Assembly: GCF_023333585.1 (NCBI RefSeq)
Contig: NZ_JAIQZN010000001.1
Location: 62,001-126,000, forward strand
DNA: 64,000 nt
From: Argonema antarcticum A004/B2
Lineage (GTDB): Bacteria > Cyanobacteriota > Cyanobacteriia > Cyanobacteriales > Aerosakkonemataceae
Reading direction: 5' to 3'
The position numbers were made by a program, and so were the translations under genes. Under the pieces are notes generated by a model, which worked only from the letters and a program-made list of their open reading frames with translations, ran no database searches and was not told the origin of the DNA. Positions 15,909 to 24,815 of this stretch are shown one piece after another; position 1 is the stretch's first letter; every line of letters begins with the position of its first letter.

Positions 15909-18236
15909 TCACTCACTATTTTTTCCTTCTAGTTCTGGAAGGGCTGTGTCATGAGCAGTATCTAGAGCCGGATTGTTTTTACTGCCCTGAAGTTTAGCTT
16001 TTTCGGCTACCTCACGAAGACTTGGAGATTTCGATGTTTGGGGTTTTACAACCTTGCTTGTAGCTTCTTCCAAAGAGGAAACCCGGACTTCTTTTTCTAG
16101 AACGCGAATTTTCTCATCTAACTCTTCAATTTCATCTTCATTATCCTCGCCTGCAATAAGCTTCAAGCGTTTTTCACGCAGTTTAGTTAATTCTGACAAT
16201 TTAAACTGATTTGTTATTGAAGTCATTTCACCCTGAGCAGCAAGTTGTTTTTGTCTTGCTTCGCGAGCTGCCTGGAGTTGGTTCACTTTCTCCCCAGCCA
16301 GAAGCTTTTCTTGTTCGGTACGTATACGATACAAATTGGTTATGCGGATTTTTAAACCAAATTGTTCAACTACAATATCTGTAGCCCACTCGTTTATCAG
16401 ACGCTCTATCAAAGATAGGTATTCCAAGTTTATGTACTGTAGGTCATCTTTAGTAAAAGCACTTAAATTCCTATTAAGATTTTTTTCAAGAGATTCACGA
16501 ATTTTATCGATTTCAGGCTTTCGAGCTTGAAATTTATACCAACTATTTGTTTCAACACCCTCAATCTGGAAATCACCCTGGAATTTAACTGCTTCCTCTA
16601 TATCAACATTTGAAGAGACTTCCACAGCAAAGGAACCTATCATTCCATACAATTTTTTGAAGTGTTTGGCAATCTCTGTGTCATATATATTTGTAGTTAT
16701 CCTGCTAACCTCAGCACTGAAACGTGCTTTTAGTTCTTTTTTGATTACACTTATTAATTCTTCTTGAACTGATTCTCTCTCAGGGCGTCCATTTTCATCT
16801 ACACCAGCATGGTAAAAACGCATATAATATCGTTCTGGTGAGATGTTATTTAAAAATTGACTCGTAGCACGGTAAATTGTTTCCTCAATTAACTTTTTGA
16901 TGTCAGTTTTGGGCTTCAAGTAATCTTGTATTTTGGTGAAGTCTTCAATTTTTGCAGTAGCAGATATGCCTAAAATTACTTTGACATTGGCATCATTAGT
17001 TGCAAAAGTTTTTTGATAAACTTCTATATCAAAATTTTCTTTGAGTTCAAGGTGTTCTAAGTTGGGGACAGAGACAATCTGATTCACTGCATAGCCAATA
17101 GACTTAGCCTCATACTGCATCTGCTTTTTAATTTCTTCAGCCACATCCTCAAAATCGCACAAAACATCGATATACTTCTTCTTAAGCATTAAAGGCTTGA
17201 TAATTTTTTCTAGTTCGCTCTCAACCCATTCTGCCAATTTAGAAGCTTCATTAGGTTTATACCTTGCTGTATTTAGAGGCAACATCAATATGGTGTTTCC
17301 AACAAATATTGGTTCTGAATATTTCTGAACCTCGCACTCCACCTTACATTTTATTGGGACAAGCTGTTTGGCTGAGGCAACCGCATTACTGCTGAGAGAT
17401 AAGTACCCTACTTTCCGACCATAATTAATTAAAATGGAGTTTAAATGTGCTACCAGTTGGTCGCGGACAGTATCTTTCAATTCATAGCTAAACTGGTCTA
17501 TGGTAATTTGACGTAGTAAGTAATTTTTAACCTCACTCTTAAACTGTTTTACTAATTCTCGCCATTTGAGAGCATCTTTGACATCATTGAATATGGCTTT
17601 TACTTTATTGTTTTCATCAACAATTAACTCAGTTTGAATTTGAAGCTCTAATGTATCATCACAATCAGAAACGTACACATCCATTGGAAAAGAGGGAATT
17701 GTAAAAGGTTGAAGTTGAGCCTCTTTCTCAAGGGAAAGCTTCAGTTCGAGGTTTATACCAACCTCTTCTTTAACCTTTATTTTTACATACTCTCGTAATT
17801 TTGCTAATTGAATAGAATAGTTTTCCAGGAATACAGAAGCATCATTTCTAGTAAAATCAGCAATCCATTTCTCAATTTTTTTATCAAGTGCTTCGCCCAA
17901 AGTCTTGCCACGACAGAGAGTTTCTGCCACTTTCTCTTCATTGCCAGGCTCGCAACTTGCCCAGTAGGTGATAGAAATACCGAGTTTCTCACCCGTAACA
18001 AAATACGTTAGATAGTAGGGAAGAGCTTGACGTTCAGCAATATTTGAAGGGTCGTTATTATTGCAAACAAGGTAAAACGCTAAATCCCCAAACAAAGGCT
18101 TTTTGGGTACGGCTTGCCATTTTTTCTTATCAATAATTACTACTTTTTCATCAGAAGATTTTGCTTTTGCTTTTTCTTCTCTTGTTTTGGCATCTATTTC
18201 CCTAATGACTTTAACTAAAGAATTAGTTTGACTCAT
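15909..18236 (-). CDS. 775-aa protein of tandem SPFH/band-7-like repeats (unknown function)
   Basis: I do not recognise a named family. The chain has no signal peptide or membrane helix. About five successive units can be discerned, at roughly residues 50-175, 180-290, 295-395, 400-520 and 525-655. Each has a beta-rich half (for example VKVILGISATAKIED) followed by two amphipathic helices (KKLIEETIYRATSQFL, EELISVIKKELKARF) and a strand like GLKIRITNLYRI. That order is reminiscent of SPFH/prohibitin domains. A coiled coil follows at about 650-730 (KLLAGEKVNQLQAAREARQKQ, then IEELDEKIRVLEKEV). It starts 11 bp after the 699-aa gene and is followed by the ubiquitin-fold gene. Probably a scaffold. 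SPFH assignment is a hypothesis. Confidence 0.55.
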   Translation of the reverse strand: MSQTNSLVKVIREIDAKTREEKAKAKSSDEKVVIIDKKKWQAVPKKPLFGDLAFYLVCNNNDPSNIAERQALPYYLTYFVTGEKLGISITYWASCEPGNEEKVAETLCRGKTLGEALDKKIEKWIADFTRNDASVFLENYSIQLAKLREYVKIKVKEEVGINLELKLSLEKEAQLQPFTIPSFPMDVYVSDCDDTLELQIQTELIVDENNKVKAIFNDVKDALKWRELVKQFKSEVKNYLLRQITIDQFSYELKDTVRDQLVAHLNSILINYGRKVGYLSLSSNAVASAKQLVPIKCKVECEVQKYSEPIFVGNTILMLPLNTARYKPNEASKLAEWVESELEKIIKPLMLKKKYIDVLCDFEDVAEEIKKQMQYEAKSIGYAVNQIVSVPNLEHLELKENFDIEVYQKTFATNDANVKVILGISATAKIEDFTKIQDYLKPKTDIKKLIEETIYRATSQFLNNISPERYYMRFYHAGVDENGRPERESVQEELISVIKKELKARFSAEVSRITTNIYDTEIAKHFKKLYGMIGSFAVEVSSNVDIEEAVKFQGDFQIEGVETNSWYKFQARKPEIDKIRESLEKNLNRNLSAFTKDDLQYINLEYLSLIERLINEWATDIVVEQFGLKIRITNLYRIRTEQEKLLAGEKVNQLQAAREARQKQLAAQGEMTSITNQFKLSELTKLREKRLKLIAGEDNEDEIEELDEKIRVLEKEVRVSSLEEATSKVVKPQTSKSPSLREVAEKAKLQGSKNNPALDTAHDTALPELEGKNSE

Positions 18237-18247
18237 TGTTAATCTCC

Positions 18248-20347
18248 TTATTTTGCTACGGGTATGTTTTTTTGAAAAGCTTTGAATTGTTTCTTCAATT
18301 GTTTGACTAAATTACGCCTACGTAAAGATTCTTTCCTTAATTTCTTATCTTCAGACTCTCCATAAAATTCAGTTTCATCTAGCAAATTATCTGTAAGTGT
18401 TGTCCAAAATTCAACAAGCTCTTTTTGTTGGGAACGATTAGTGTTTAAAATTATTTGCCGAATTAAGTTATCAGCTACTTCAGAAGCTTCTTGTTCAGGC
18501 TCTTTTTTTTCCAACCCCCATAAGATAGTAAACCACTCTGCAACCAAGAAGCCAATAAACTGTGTAGTATTAGTGTCGAAAATATACTTGAGGATATAGT
18601 TCAAACCTGGATGAAAGATCCAAGTAACTAAAGTCTCTAGCTTGCTCTCAATTGAGCTACCATGCAGAGGCGCAAACAGTGGATACTTAGATGGCCAGCA
18701 ACCATAGTCCTTGAAGTCTAGATCCCGGATTGTTTCTGAACAGTACTCTACCAATAGCCGTAAAGCATATTGATTGGATTGAGAATATGTTTTTGGAGTA
18801 CGATCTCGTTCAGGTAACCAAGCTTTTATAGTATCTAGTAGCTCGTAAATACAGGAACTGTTTTGCTCTAGCTGACTGTATAAGAACTTATAAGCATCGG
18901 ATCGTATTTTTTCATCTCCCCGGTCTAACAGCTGCTTTATCCAGTAAAGTTCATCAAATTGAGGTGCCGAACGCAAACGTTTGACAATTCCTAGAACAGC
19001 ATCATAGCGTTTCACTAACATCAACTTTTCAAAGAAATTCTTAACTACGTCCTGTAGCTGAGAGTAATCGAGCATTTCAACAATCAAACTTGATACGCGA
19101 TTAAAGACAAAAGAGCTTCTTTTTTCGGGTGTAATTTCTGCCAGTAATCTATTAAGTTGTGGTTCTGGTTCGCTTTCGCTATCGTTATCAATGTTATAAT
19201 TTGCCTTTTCAGTAAATCCTACAATAATTTCAAACAGCCAATCCTCTCCATAAGCAGAAGGAGAAGAAATAGCCATATCAACTGATAAATATATTGCATT
19301 AATAGCTACCTTTATAGAAAGTGAAAATATTAAGAATCGAGAGCGATTAAATTGTTTGGATAAATATAAACTTAGCTTTTTCTTAAAGTATTTTTTAAGC
19401 TTGTCTCTTAAGGATAGAAAATTAAAATCAATTATTTGTATTTGTGATAAATCTTCTAGATAAACGGAATTAAGGTAGCAATTGTCTAAAACTTGATCGT
19501 GTTGGCTCTCTTGCCAAATTTCGGTTAGCGGCTTTTCTTTCGGAGCTTCAATCAGTCGTATTTCGCCATGTTCTGTAGTTATTTGCGACTTTACCATGAC
19601 AGTAGTTGTTTGCTCTTCTAACAAAAATGAAACAACTCGATCGAAATCATGGGGATTCAGATCTGGGAAAAATGTAGCTACATACAGTACTGTATTTTTA
19701 ATAGGTTTATTTTCTACAAACAGTGAATTAGCAGAAATATTCTCATCTTCTTTAGTAAGTTCGGTTACCTCACCTTTATATCCAGGTATTTTACTTTTTA
19801 GTGTTTCAACTTTTGCTAATTTATCTTTGATTAGATGTATATTATTTTCAAGCTTTTCAATATCTTTGTTAATTGATTCTTTCTGTTGTTCAAATTCTGC
19901 CCTTTGCTTTGAATCTTTATCTTTTTGTAAGCCGGATCTTCTGTCATCGTGAATAGAATCTATTAGTATTCCTATATTTTCAGTTAAAATATTATACTCA
20001 TTGTGTTTCTGTTTATGATCATTTTCATATCGCTTTAGCTTGGTTTGCAATAGCTCTGGATCTTCAGTTAAAATATCTGAATAATCTTCTTTTTGTTCGT
20101 CGCCATCATTCTTTGAAGAAGGTTGATGTGAATCTTGCCTGGGAGATTTTTGATGAATTTTTTCAAAAAAATCTTGAGATTCTTTTTTGGCGTTGACTCC
20201 AGCTGGTTTCTTAGCAGCATCGGGTTCCTCTGCTTTGTTCTCAGCATCTAACTTTGCTTCCTGATTAGGCGCTTCTTGCCCAGATTCGGAACTTTTCGGA
20301 GTTTGAGATTCTTCAGGTGTCAAATCAGCATTTTTTTTGTCTGTCAT
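18248..20347 (-). CDS. 699-aa protein of unknown function in the caspase operon
   Basis: Not recognised. Residues 1-100 are charged, Ser/Glu/Lys-rich and probably disordered. Residues 100-190 form a coiled coil (KRYENDHKQKHNEYNILTEN, then EKLENNIHLIKDKLAKVE). Residues 205-320 look like an alpha/beta domain (NTVLYVATFFPDLNPHDFDRV, SQIQIIDFNFLSLRDKLKKY). No Walker A is visible, so an inactive STAND-like NTPase is only a guess. The rest is largely helical with repeated LLxxxD-type helices, HEAT or TPR-like, ending in a basic tail (RRRNLVKQLKKQFKAFQKN). It follows the caspase gene by 119 bp and precedes the 775-aa gene by 11 bp, so it is almost certainly co-transcribed with the latter. Confidence 0.6.
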   Translation of the reverse strand: MTDKKNADLTPEESQTPKSSESGQEAPNQEAKLDAENKAEEPDAAKKPAGVNAKKESQDFFEKIHQKSPRQDSHQPSSKNDGDEQKEDYSDILTEDPELLQTKLKRYENDHKQKHNEYNILTENIGILIDSIHDDRRSGLQKDKDSKQRAEFEQQKESINKDIEKLENNIHLIKDKLAKVETLKSKIPGYKGEVTELTKEDENISANSLFVENKPIKNTVLYVATFFPDLNPHDFDRVVSFLLEEQTTTVMVKSQITTEHGEIRLIEAPKEKPLTEIWQESQHDQVLDNCYLNSVYLEDLSQIQIIDFNFLSLRDKLKKYFKKKLSLYLSKQFNRSRFLIFSLSIKVAINAIYLSVDMAISSPSAYGEDWLFEIIVGFTEKANYNIDNDSESEPEPQLNRLLAEITPEKRSSFVFNRVSSLIVEMLDYSQLQDVVKNFFEKLMLVKRYDAVLGIVKRLRSAPQFDELYWIKQLLDRGDEKIRSDAYKFLYSQLEQNSSCIYELLDTIKAWLPERDRTPKTYSQSNQYALRLLVEYCSETIRDLDFKDYGCWPSKYPLFAPLHGSSIESKLETLVTWIFHPGLNYILKYIFDTNTTQFIGFLVAEWFTILWGLEKKEPEQEASEVADNLIRQIILNTNRSQQKELVEFWTTLTDNLLDETEFYGESEDKKLRKESLRRRNLVKQLKKQFKAFQKNIPVAK

Positions 20348-20466
20348 TGCCGCTCAATTCCTACCTATATAATTATCCATCAGCCATAGATTGCAGAATG
20401 CTCGTTATTACTCTAATTAATGGTAGTTTTTAGACTTTTTTCCTTTATGTTCTTCCTCCCTAAAAA

Positions 20467-21546
20467 CTAAGTAAGTAAGGACATTTTTGTTTGAAGCTGT
20501 TCAATTTTTTCTTGAATTTGATTAAGTTCTTCTTCATATCGCTCTTTTTGAATTTTAAGACTACGCACTCGCAAAGCATTATCTTCGATATCAAGAGCCT
20601 TAACTATGACTTCTATTTTTTCAGTTACAGACTTACGCTCTTGAGCGGCTATACTTATTTCTCTCTGTATTCGCTCCCTCTTCATTTTCGTCAAGGTGTC
20701 CTCACTAGCAGTCAAAGGATTGAGTCGAAAAACTGGCTCAGAACTTTGTACTTCGACCCGTAATTTTAGTTCACCACCTGCATAGTAACAAAGCGGAAAG
20801 TTATCACTTAGGTCGAGTATCTTGTTGACAAAAGGCTTCTGCTTATCTGTTGTTCGCTTGGGTACTTGGTCGAATAAGTAACTCAAAACGTTGAGAATAC
20901 GGGCATAATTATCCTGATTTACAGATGCCTTACCCTGTAAAGCCTCTAGCAGACAGGCAGTGAAGACGCTATATGGATTGCCAGTATAGGAATACTGATC
21001 TTCATGCGATGAGGCAACAACAATCCGACCACTACCGCTTTCCAAGCTACTTAGTAAAGTAGGCGGCACGGGTGACTTGATAAATGTTGTACCTGGTGTT
21101 TTCAGTGCTGGCACACCACCTGCATGACAGCAATCTAAAAGAACAACGAGCTTTCGAGCTTTGATTGCTTCAATCTTTTCAGTAAACTCCAATCCTGAAA
21201 TGGCGGTGTCTGCCCGTTGGTTCCAGTTAAAACCAGATGGGACTAGGAAATACTCAGGAGGGCCATCAAGGGACTCAATCCGTCCACCATGACCGGAGAA
21301 GTAGATAATTACTGTAGCATCAGGATTTTGATTGACCTGCTCGATAAGTCGGTCAAAAGCCTCAAGAATCTCTTGGCGAGTTGCTTTAGCCTCCGTCAAT
21401 AGTTCAACTTGTTTTGGTGGGTAGGCCGCACGGGTTGGGTCAATCAGCACATCTCGTAAGGCTGTTGCATCCTTTACGGTAACTGGTAAATCAGCACCAA
21501 CACCAATCAGTAGGGCGTGACCGTTAGAAAAAGTTGCGTTTGCCAT
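20467..21546 (-). CDS. Caspase-family cysteine protease (orthocaspase/C14-like)
   Basis: The product is 359 aa from the ATG at 21546 (MANATFSNGHALLIGVG); a longer reading from 21612 adds 22 residues without family character. The p20-like catalytic domain occupies residues 8-240. The His of the dyad is His86 in IIYFSGHGGRIE, and the Cys is Cys140 in VVLLDCCHAGG. Residues 300-359 form a coiled coil (REISIAAQERKSVTEKIEVI, then RYEEELNQIQEKIEQLQ), likely for binding a partner. It is the first gene of the five-gene operon running to 14078. Bacterial caspases cleave after basic residues and often act as effectors in defence or cell-death systems; the coiled-coil partners downstream are the natural candidates for its sensors or substrates. 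Confidence 0.88.
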   Translation of the reverse strand: MANATFSNGHALLIGVGADLPVTVKDATALRDVLIDPTRAAYPPKQVELLTEAKATRQEILEAFDRLIEQVNQNPDATVIIYFSGHGGRIESLDGPPEYFLVPSGFNWNQRADTAISGLEFTEKIEAIKARKLVVLLDCCHAGGVPALKTPGTTFIKSPVPPTLLSSLESGSGRIVVASSHEDQYSYTGNPYSVFTACLLEALQGKASVNQDNYARILNVLSYLFDQVPKRTTDKQKPFVNKILDLSDNFPLCYYAGGELKLRVEVQSSEPVFRLNPLTASEDTLTKMKRERIQREISIAAQERKSVTEKIEVIVKALDIEDNALRVRSLKIQKERYEEELNQIQEKIEQLQTKMSLLT

Positions 21547-21650
21547 GTACAGCGCTATTGGCTTTGACCAAGCAACGTAATTTTTTTGAGTATAACATCT
21601 GTAACAGGGCAAATGAGTGAGAAGTCTTTGAGACTCATTGGCTCCAGCTC

Positions 21651-21666
21651 CCCCCAGTACTGGGGG
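21651..21666. repeat. CCCCCAGTACTGGGGG palindrome
   Basis: This perfect 16-bp palindrome is followed by TCAGGGGGG, a frequent cyanobacterial short repeat. It lies in the 240-bp divergent gap between the caspase operon and the ParA gene. An imperfect AATGAGT/ACTCATT pair lies just before it (21611-21639). Confidence 0.6.
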
Positions 21667-21786
21667 TCAGGGGGGCAAGGGGTTAGGGGACGAAAAGGGT
21701 AAGTTCTAAAATAGATGAATCTAATGCCGGAAGTTCCAGATAAAGCGCTATATTTCTCTAAGTGAAGTCAGCGTCGGAAGCAAGCA

Positions 21787-22419
21787 GTGCCAAGAATAAT
21801 TGCGATCGCCAACGGTAAGGGAGGAGTAGGCAAAACTACTACAGCAGTCAATTTGGCTGCCACCTTCTCGGAGAAAACACGGGTTCTTCTAGTGGATGCA
21901 GATATTCAAGGTTCTGCTACTTGGTGGGTTGAGCGCAATCGGGAAAAATGGGGCTTTGACTTAGCTCAAGAGACAGACCCAAAACTTTTGAGTGGTTTAA
22001 GCAAGATAGAAGGGTATGATTTAGTAGTGGTGGATACACCTCCGGCGCTGCATTCGGAAGCATTAGCGGCAGTTGTGGCGATCGCAGATTACCTTATTTT
22101 GCCCACACCACCAGCGCCAATGGATCTGGCTGTACTGATTGAGACAGTACGGGAAGCAGTCACGCCGGTTGGAATTGCCCATCGGGTGCTTCTGACTAGG
22201 GTGGATTCCCGAAGTTTGGGAGAAGCCCTAGAGGCGCAAAACACCCTCATGGAGTTAGGAATACCCGCCTGCAATGCCTTTGTCCGTGCCTACAAAGCCC
22301 ACGAACGAGCAGCGCTTGAGGGGATACCTATTACTCAATGGCGAGGCAATAATGCACGAGAAGCTCAAGCAGATTACCGCCGCGTGGCTAATGAATTACA
22401 GCGTGATTGGAGAAAATGA
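21787..22419 (+). CDS. ParA-family ATPase, candidate carboxysome-positioning McdA
   Basis: The product is 210 aa and begins with GTG at 21787. The deviant Walker A is GKGGVGKTT (residues 10-18) with signature Lys11, then [15 protein letters not shown] near residue 35 and [12 protein letters not shown] for Walker B. It is a short ParA without an N-terminal DNA-binding domain, like Soj, ParF or McdA. The next gene overlaps by one base and encodes a coiled-coil protein ending in a Trp-containing tail. In cyanobacteria that arrangement matches type 2 McdAB, where McdA forms nucleoid gradients that space carboxysomes. Chromosome or plasmid partition is the alternative; no parS-like repeats were seen. 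Confidence 0.8.
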   Translation: MPRIIAIANGKGGVGKTTTAVNLAATFSEKTRVLLVDADIQGSATWWVERNREKWGFDLAQETDPKLLSGLSKIEGYDLVVVDTPPALHSEALAAVVAIADYLILPTPPAPMDLAVLIETVREAVTPVGIAHRVLLTRVDSRSLGEALEAQNTLMELGIPACNAFVRAYKAHERAALEGIPITQWRGNNAREAQADYRRVANELQRDWRK

Positions 22420-23069
22420 TGGCTACTAGAAAACGGATTTCAGTTTCAGATGTGCTACGCCAAGAGGCGCAAAAATCCCCAGAGGTAGAAGAGACACCTG
22501 CGATCGACACCACCGCTGAGGAAGTTGTAGAACAAGATGCTCCAGCAGTAGAAGAATTATCAACAGTCTCTCCCGATAAAAGTGCTGTTAAAGGGGCAGA
22601 TACAACCACGGCTGAGTTAGAAGCGACTATAGTTGAGTTGAAAGCAGCTTTGGAGCAAGCCAGCCAACTTGAGCTAGCACATCAACACGAAGGTTCTCTA
22701 CAGCAGCAAGTAATCGAGCTACAATCTGAATTGACTGAGCAAAAAAATCTTGTCCACAAGCTACAAAAAGATTTAAAACAGGTTGATAAGCTAAAGGCAG
22801 ACCTTGAGCAAACCAAAAAAGAAGCTTTGCAACTAGCTGATGCTAATTCTAAGCTTATTGAAGAAATGAATGCTCTGAAAAAAGAGACTAAAGACATCAA
22901 AACATCCATTACAGCCATTACACCCATTACACCTGCACCCATTACACCTGCACCCATTACACCTGCACCCATTACACCCATTTACAAACCAATAGAGCGG
23001 AAAATAGGAAAAATGGCACCAGAGGGAACTAAGGAACCTGACTTTGCCGTTAATACTTGGTTGCTTTGA
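22419..23069 (+). CDS. Coiled-coil partner of the ParA ATPase, candidate McdB
   Basis: The product is 216 aa from the ATG at 22419, whose first base is the last of the ParA stop; GGAG at 22409-22412 has good spacing for this start. The basic N-terminus ([17 protein letters not shown]) is followed by an acidic disordered part, then a coiled coil at about 65-165 (ELEATIVELKAALEQASQLE, KLQKDLKQVDKLKADLEQ). A Pro/Thr repeat (ITPAP, five-residue unit) is encoded by a 15-bp tandem repeat at about 22913-22981. The C-terminus ends PDFAVNTWLL, and a Trp in the last residues is a known McdB hallmark. The McdB call rests on order, architecture and this Trp, not on a search. Confidence 0.6.
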   Translation: MATRKRISVSDVLRQEAQKSPEVEETPAIDTTAEEVVEQDAPAVEELSTVSPDKSAVKGADTTTAELEATIVELKAALEQASQLELAHQHEGSLQQQVIELQSELTEQKNLVHKLQKDLKQVDKLKADLEQTKKEALQLADANSKLIEEMNALKKETKDIKTSITAITPITPAPITPAPITPAPITPIYKPIERKIGKMAPEGTKEPDFAVNTWLL

Positions 23070-23201
23070 TGAGGATGTAAAAGAGTCAAAAGGAGATAGG
23101 GATTTATAATTTCAAATTTAAGAAAAGCAAATATAAAATTCTTCAATTTGAAATCTAAAATCTAAGATTTAAAATTATCCCCCCTGTCTACCAAACAAAA
23201 C

Positions 23202-23245
23202 TCCCCAGGATTGTCGAGATTCTCGTTATCCTGGGGAATTTTAAT
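23202..23245. terminator. Bidirectional terminator between convergent genes
   Basis: TCCCCAGGAT (23202-23211) pairs with ATCCTGGGGA (23228-23237), with an inner CGAGA/TCTCG. It is followed by TTTTAATTTT on the plus strand and by AGTTTTGTTT on the minus strand. It separates the ParA operon from the S2P gene. Confidence 0.8.
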
Positions 23246-23278
23246 TTTAGATCTCAAATTCATTCCAATCTAAAATTG

Positions 23279-24403
23279 TTAGGCTGGGTTTGCTTGCGCT
23301 TGTCTCTGAAGCAAGTTGACAATAGAGGTTTTTAGCAGCAGTCCCACCAGCACACCGTTATCGCGAATTACAGGTAGCTGAGTTATATTTTGTTGTTCCA
23401 GGAGTGTGGCAACTTCTAGCAGCGATCGATCTGATTTAACAGTGTTGGATTGTTCGATCGATCGCATTATTTCGCTGACTTTAATTTGGGGCCAAAGTTC
23501 GAGAGAAACGGTTTTGAGGTCTTCAACTGCGATCGCACCTACCAACTGTCCCTCTTGATTGGTAACTAAGAACTTCTGCCAGGTAGTTTGACCGATAACG
23601 TAATCGTTAGCAAACTGTCTGAGAGAGATATTGGCACAGACAATCGGACTGTTGGGTATTACGGCGTCTTCAGCGGTCAATCCAGCGAGCTTATCTTGCA
23701 CTGTAGCATACTGGGCTGACTGACCGGCGTTTTGCAGCAAGAACCAACCGACTAAGAGATTCCAGAAGTTAGCGCTACTGCCATATAGTACCAGAGGCAG
23801 CACACCAGAGGCGATCGCAATCCAACCAAAGATTTGACCGACGCGACTGGCAAATACAACACCTTTATAAGGATTGCCGGTGACTTTCCATACAGCAGCT
23901 TTGAGGATATTGCCGCCATCTAAAGGCAAACCGGGAATTAAGTTAAATAGCGCCAAAGCCAAGTTAATCGAGGCTAGCAGTCCTACAATAGCTGCCAAAG
24001 GCCCTGAAATGTTTGTTCCTAAGCCAATGGCTGTGAAGATACCGAATAGTAGTAAACTGACTGCTGGGCCTGCGATCGCTACCCAAAATGCCTCAGCTGG
24101 TGTCTTGGACTCTCTTTCTAAATTTGCCAACCCACCAAACAGAAACAGATTGATTGATTTAACATCAATTCCCTGGCGCATGGCGACAAAGCTGTGTCCT
24201 AATTCGTGCGCTAAGACGGAAGCAAATAACAGTAACCCTGTCATTAATCCCAGTACCCAAGGCAATGGCCCGCCCAATCCTGGAAAATTAGCCGCTAATT
24301 CGCTTCCATAAGTCCACGTTACCAAACCCAGGATCAAAAACCAGGATGGATGGATATTGAAGGGAATGCCAAACAGATTGCCAACGCGAAAAGTGCCGTT
24401 CAT
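23279..24403 (-). CDS. Site-2-type intramembrane metalloprotease (M50) with CBS pair
   Basis: The product is 374 aa. The zinc motif is HELGH at residues 66-70 inside a membrane helix, with the second motif NLIPGLPLDGGNIL near residue 160, where the Asp is a metal ligand. About six hydrophobic segments span residues 20-225. Two CBS domains fill about 240-370 (VIGQTTWQKFLVTNQEGQLVG, then LLEQQNITQLPVIRDNG). This layout is the cyanobacterial/plastid S2P-like group (slr1821 or EGY-related). Substrate unknown; CBS suggests control by a nucleotide. It faces the terminator at 23202-23245 and is not in an operon. Confidence 0.9.
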   Translation of the reverse strand: MNGTFRVGNLFGIPFNIHPSWFLILGLVTWTYGSELAANFPGLGGPLPWVLGLMTGLLLFASVLAHELGHSFVAMRQGIDVKSINLFLFGGLANLERESKTPAEAFWVAIAGPAVSLLLFGIFTAIGLGTNISGPLAAIVGLLASINLALALFNLIPGLPLDGGNILKAAVWKVTGNPYKGVVFASRVGQIFGWIAIASGVLPLVLYGSSANFWNLLVGWFLLQNAGQSAQYATVQDKLAGLTAEDAVIPNSPIVCANISLRQFANDYVIGQTTWQKFLVTNQEGQLVGAIAVEDLKTVSLELWPQIKVSEIMRSIEQSNTVKSDRSLLEVATLLEQQNITQLPVIRDNGVLVGLLLKTSIVNLLQRQAQANPA

Positions 24404-24591
24404 TAGGACTCCTCTTATTTCAGCTTTGAGAGTTTTGTTTTGCTCTCATGCTTTGATTGTAACGGAATGTAACAACGCTTTTAATATTTCAACTATAGTG
24501 GTAGCCGTCCGTTAAGGTTCGGTTTAGCGAACGGTGCGTAGCGAACAGTACATAAGGTGGGCATGGCTCACAATTACTGCTAAGGTTTTGG

Positions 24592-24689
24592 GTAGGGGCG
24601 AAGCATTCGGGCAGAAAGTCTTTGGCTGTAGCCATAAATTATCAGCCCGAATGCTAATGCCTCCGGCACGCTTCGCGAACGCCCCTACA
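24592..24689. repeat. GTAGGGGCG palindromic element (98 bp)
   Basis: It begins GTAGGGGCGAAGCATTCGGG and ends with the reverse complement CGCCCCTAC; the interior holds GCCCGAATGC. It is the inverted counterpart of the sequence inside the MITE at 1484-1577. It lies in the 412-bp gap 24404-24815, where I see no gene. A short inverted pair around 24507-24547 (TTCGGTTTAGCGAAC, CGGTGCGTAGCGAAC) precedes it. Confidence 0.8.
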
Positions 24690-24815
24690 GATATATTTGC
24701 AAAAATGGAATAATCCCCAATTACTGTAGTAGGGTAGACACTGCTTACCCTAGATACTCGCCATAATAGAAGAAGTACCGCCAAACTTGAGAAAAATTTG
24801 ATAGCAAACTAGATT

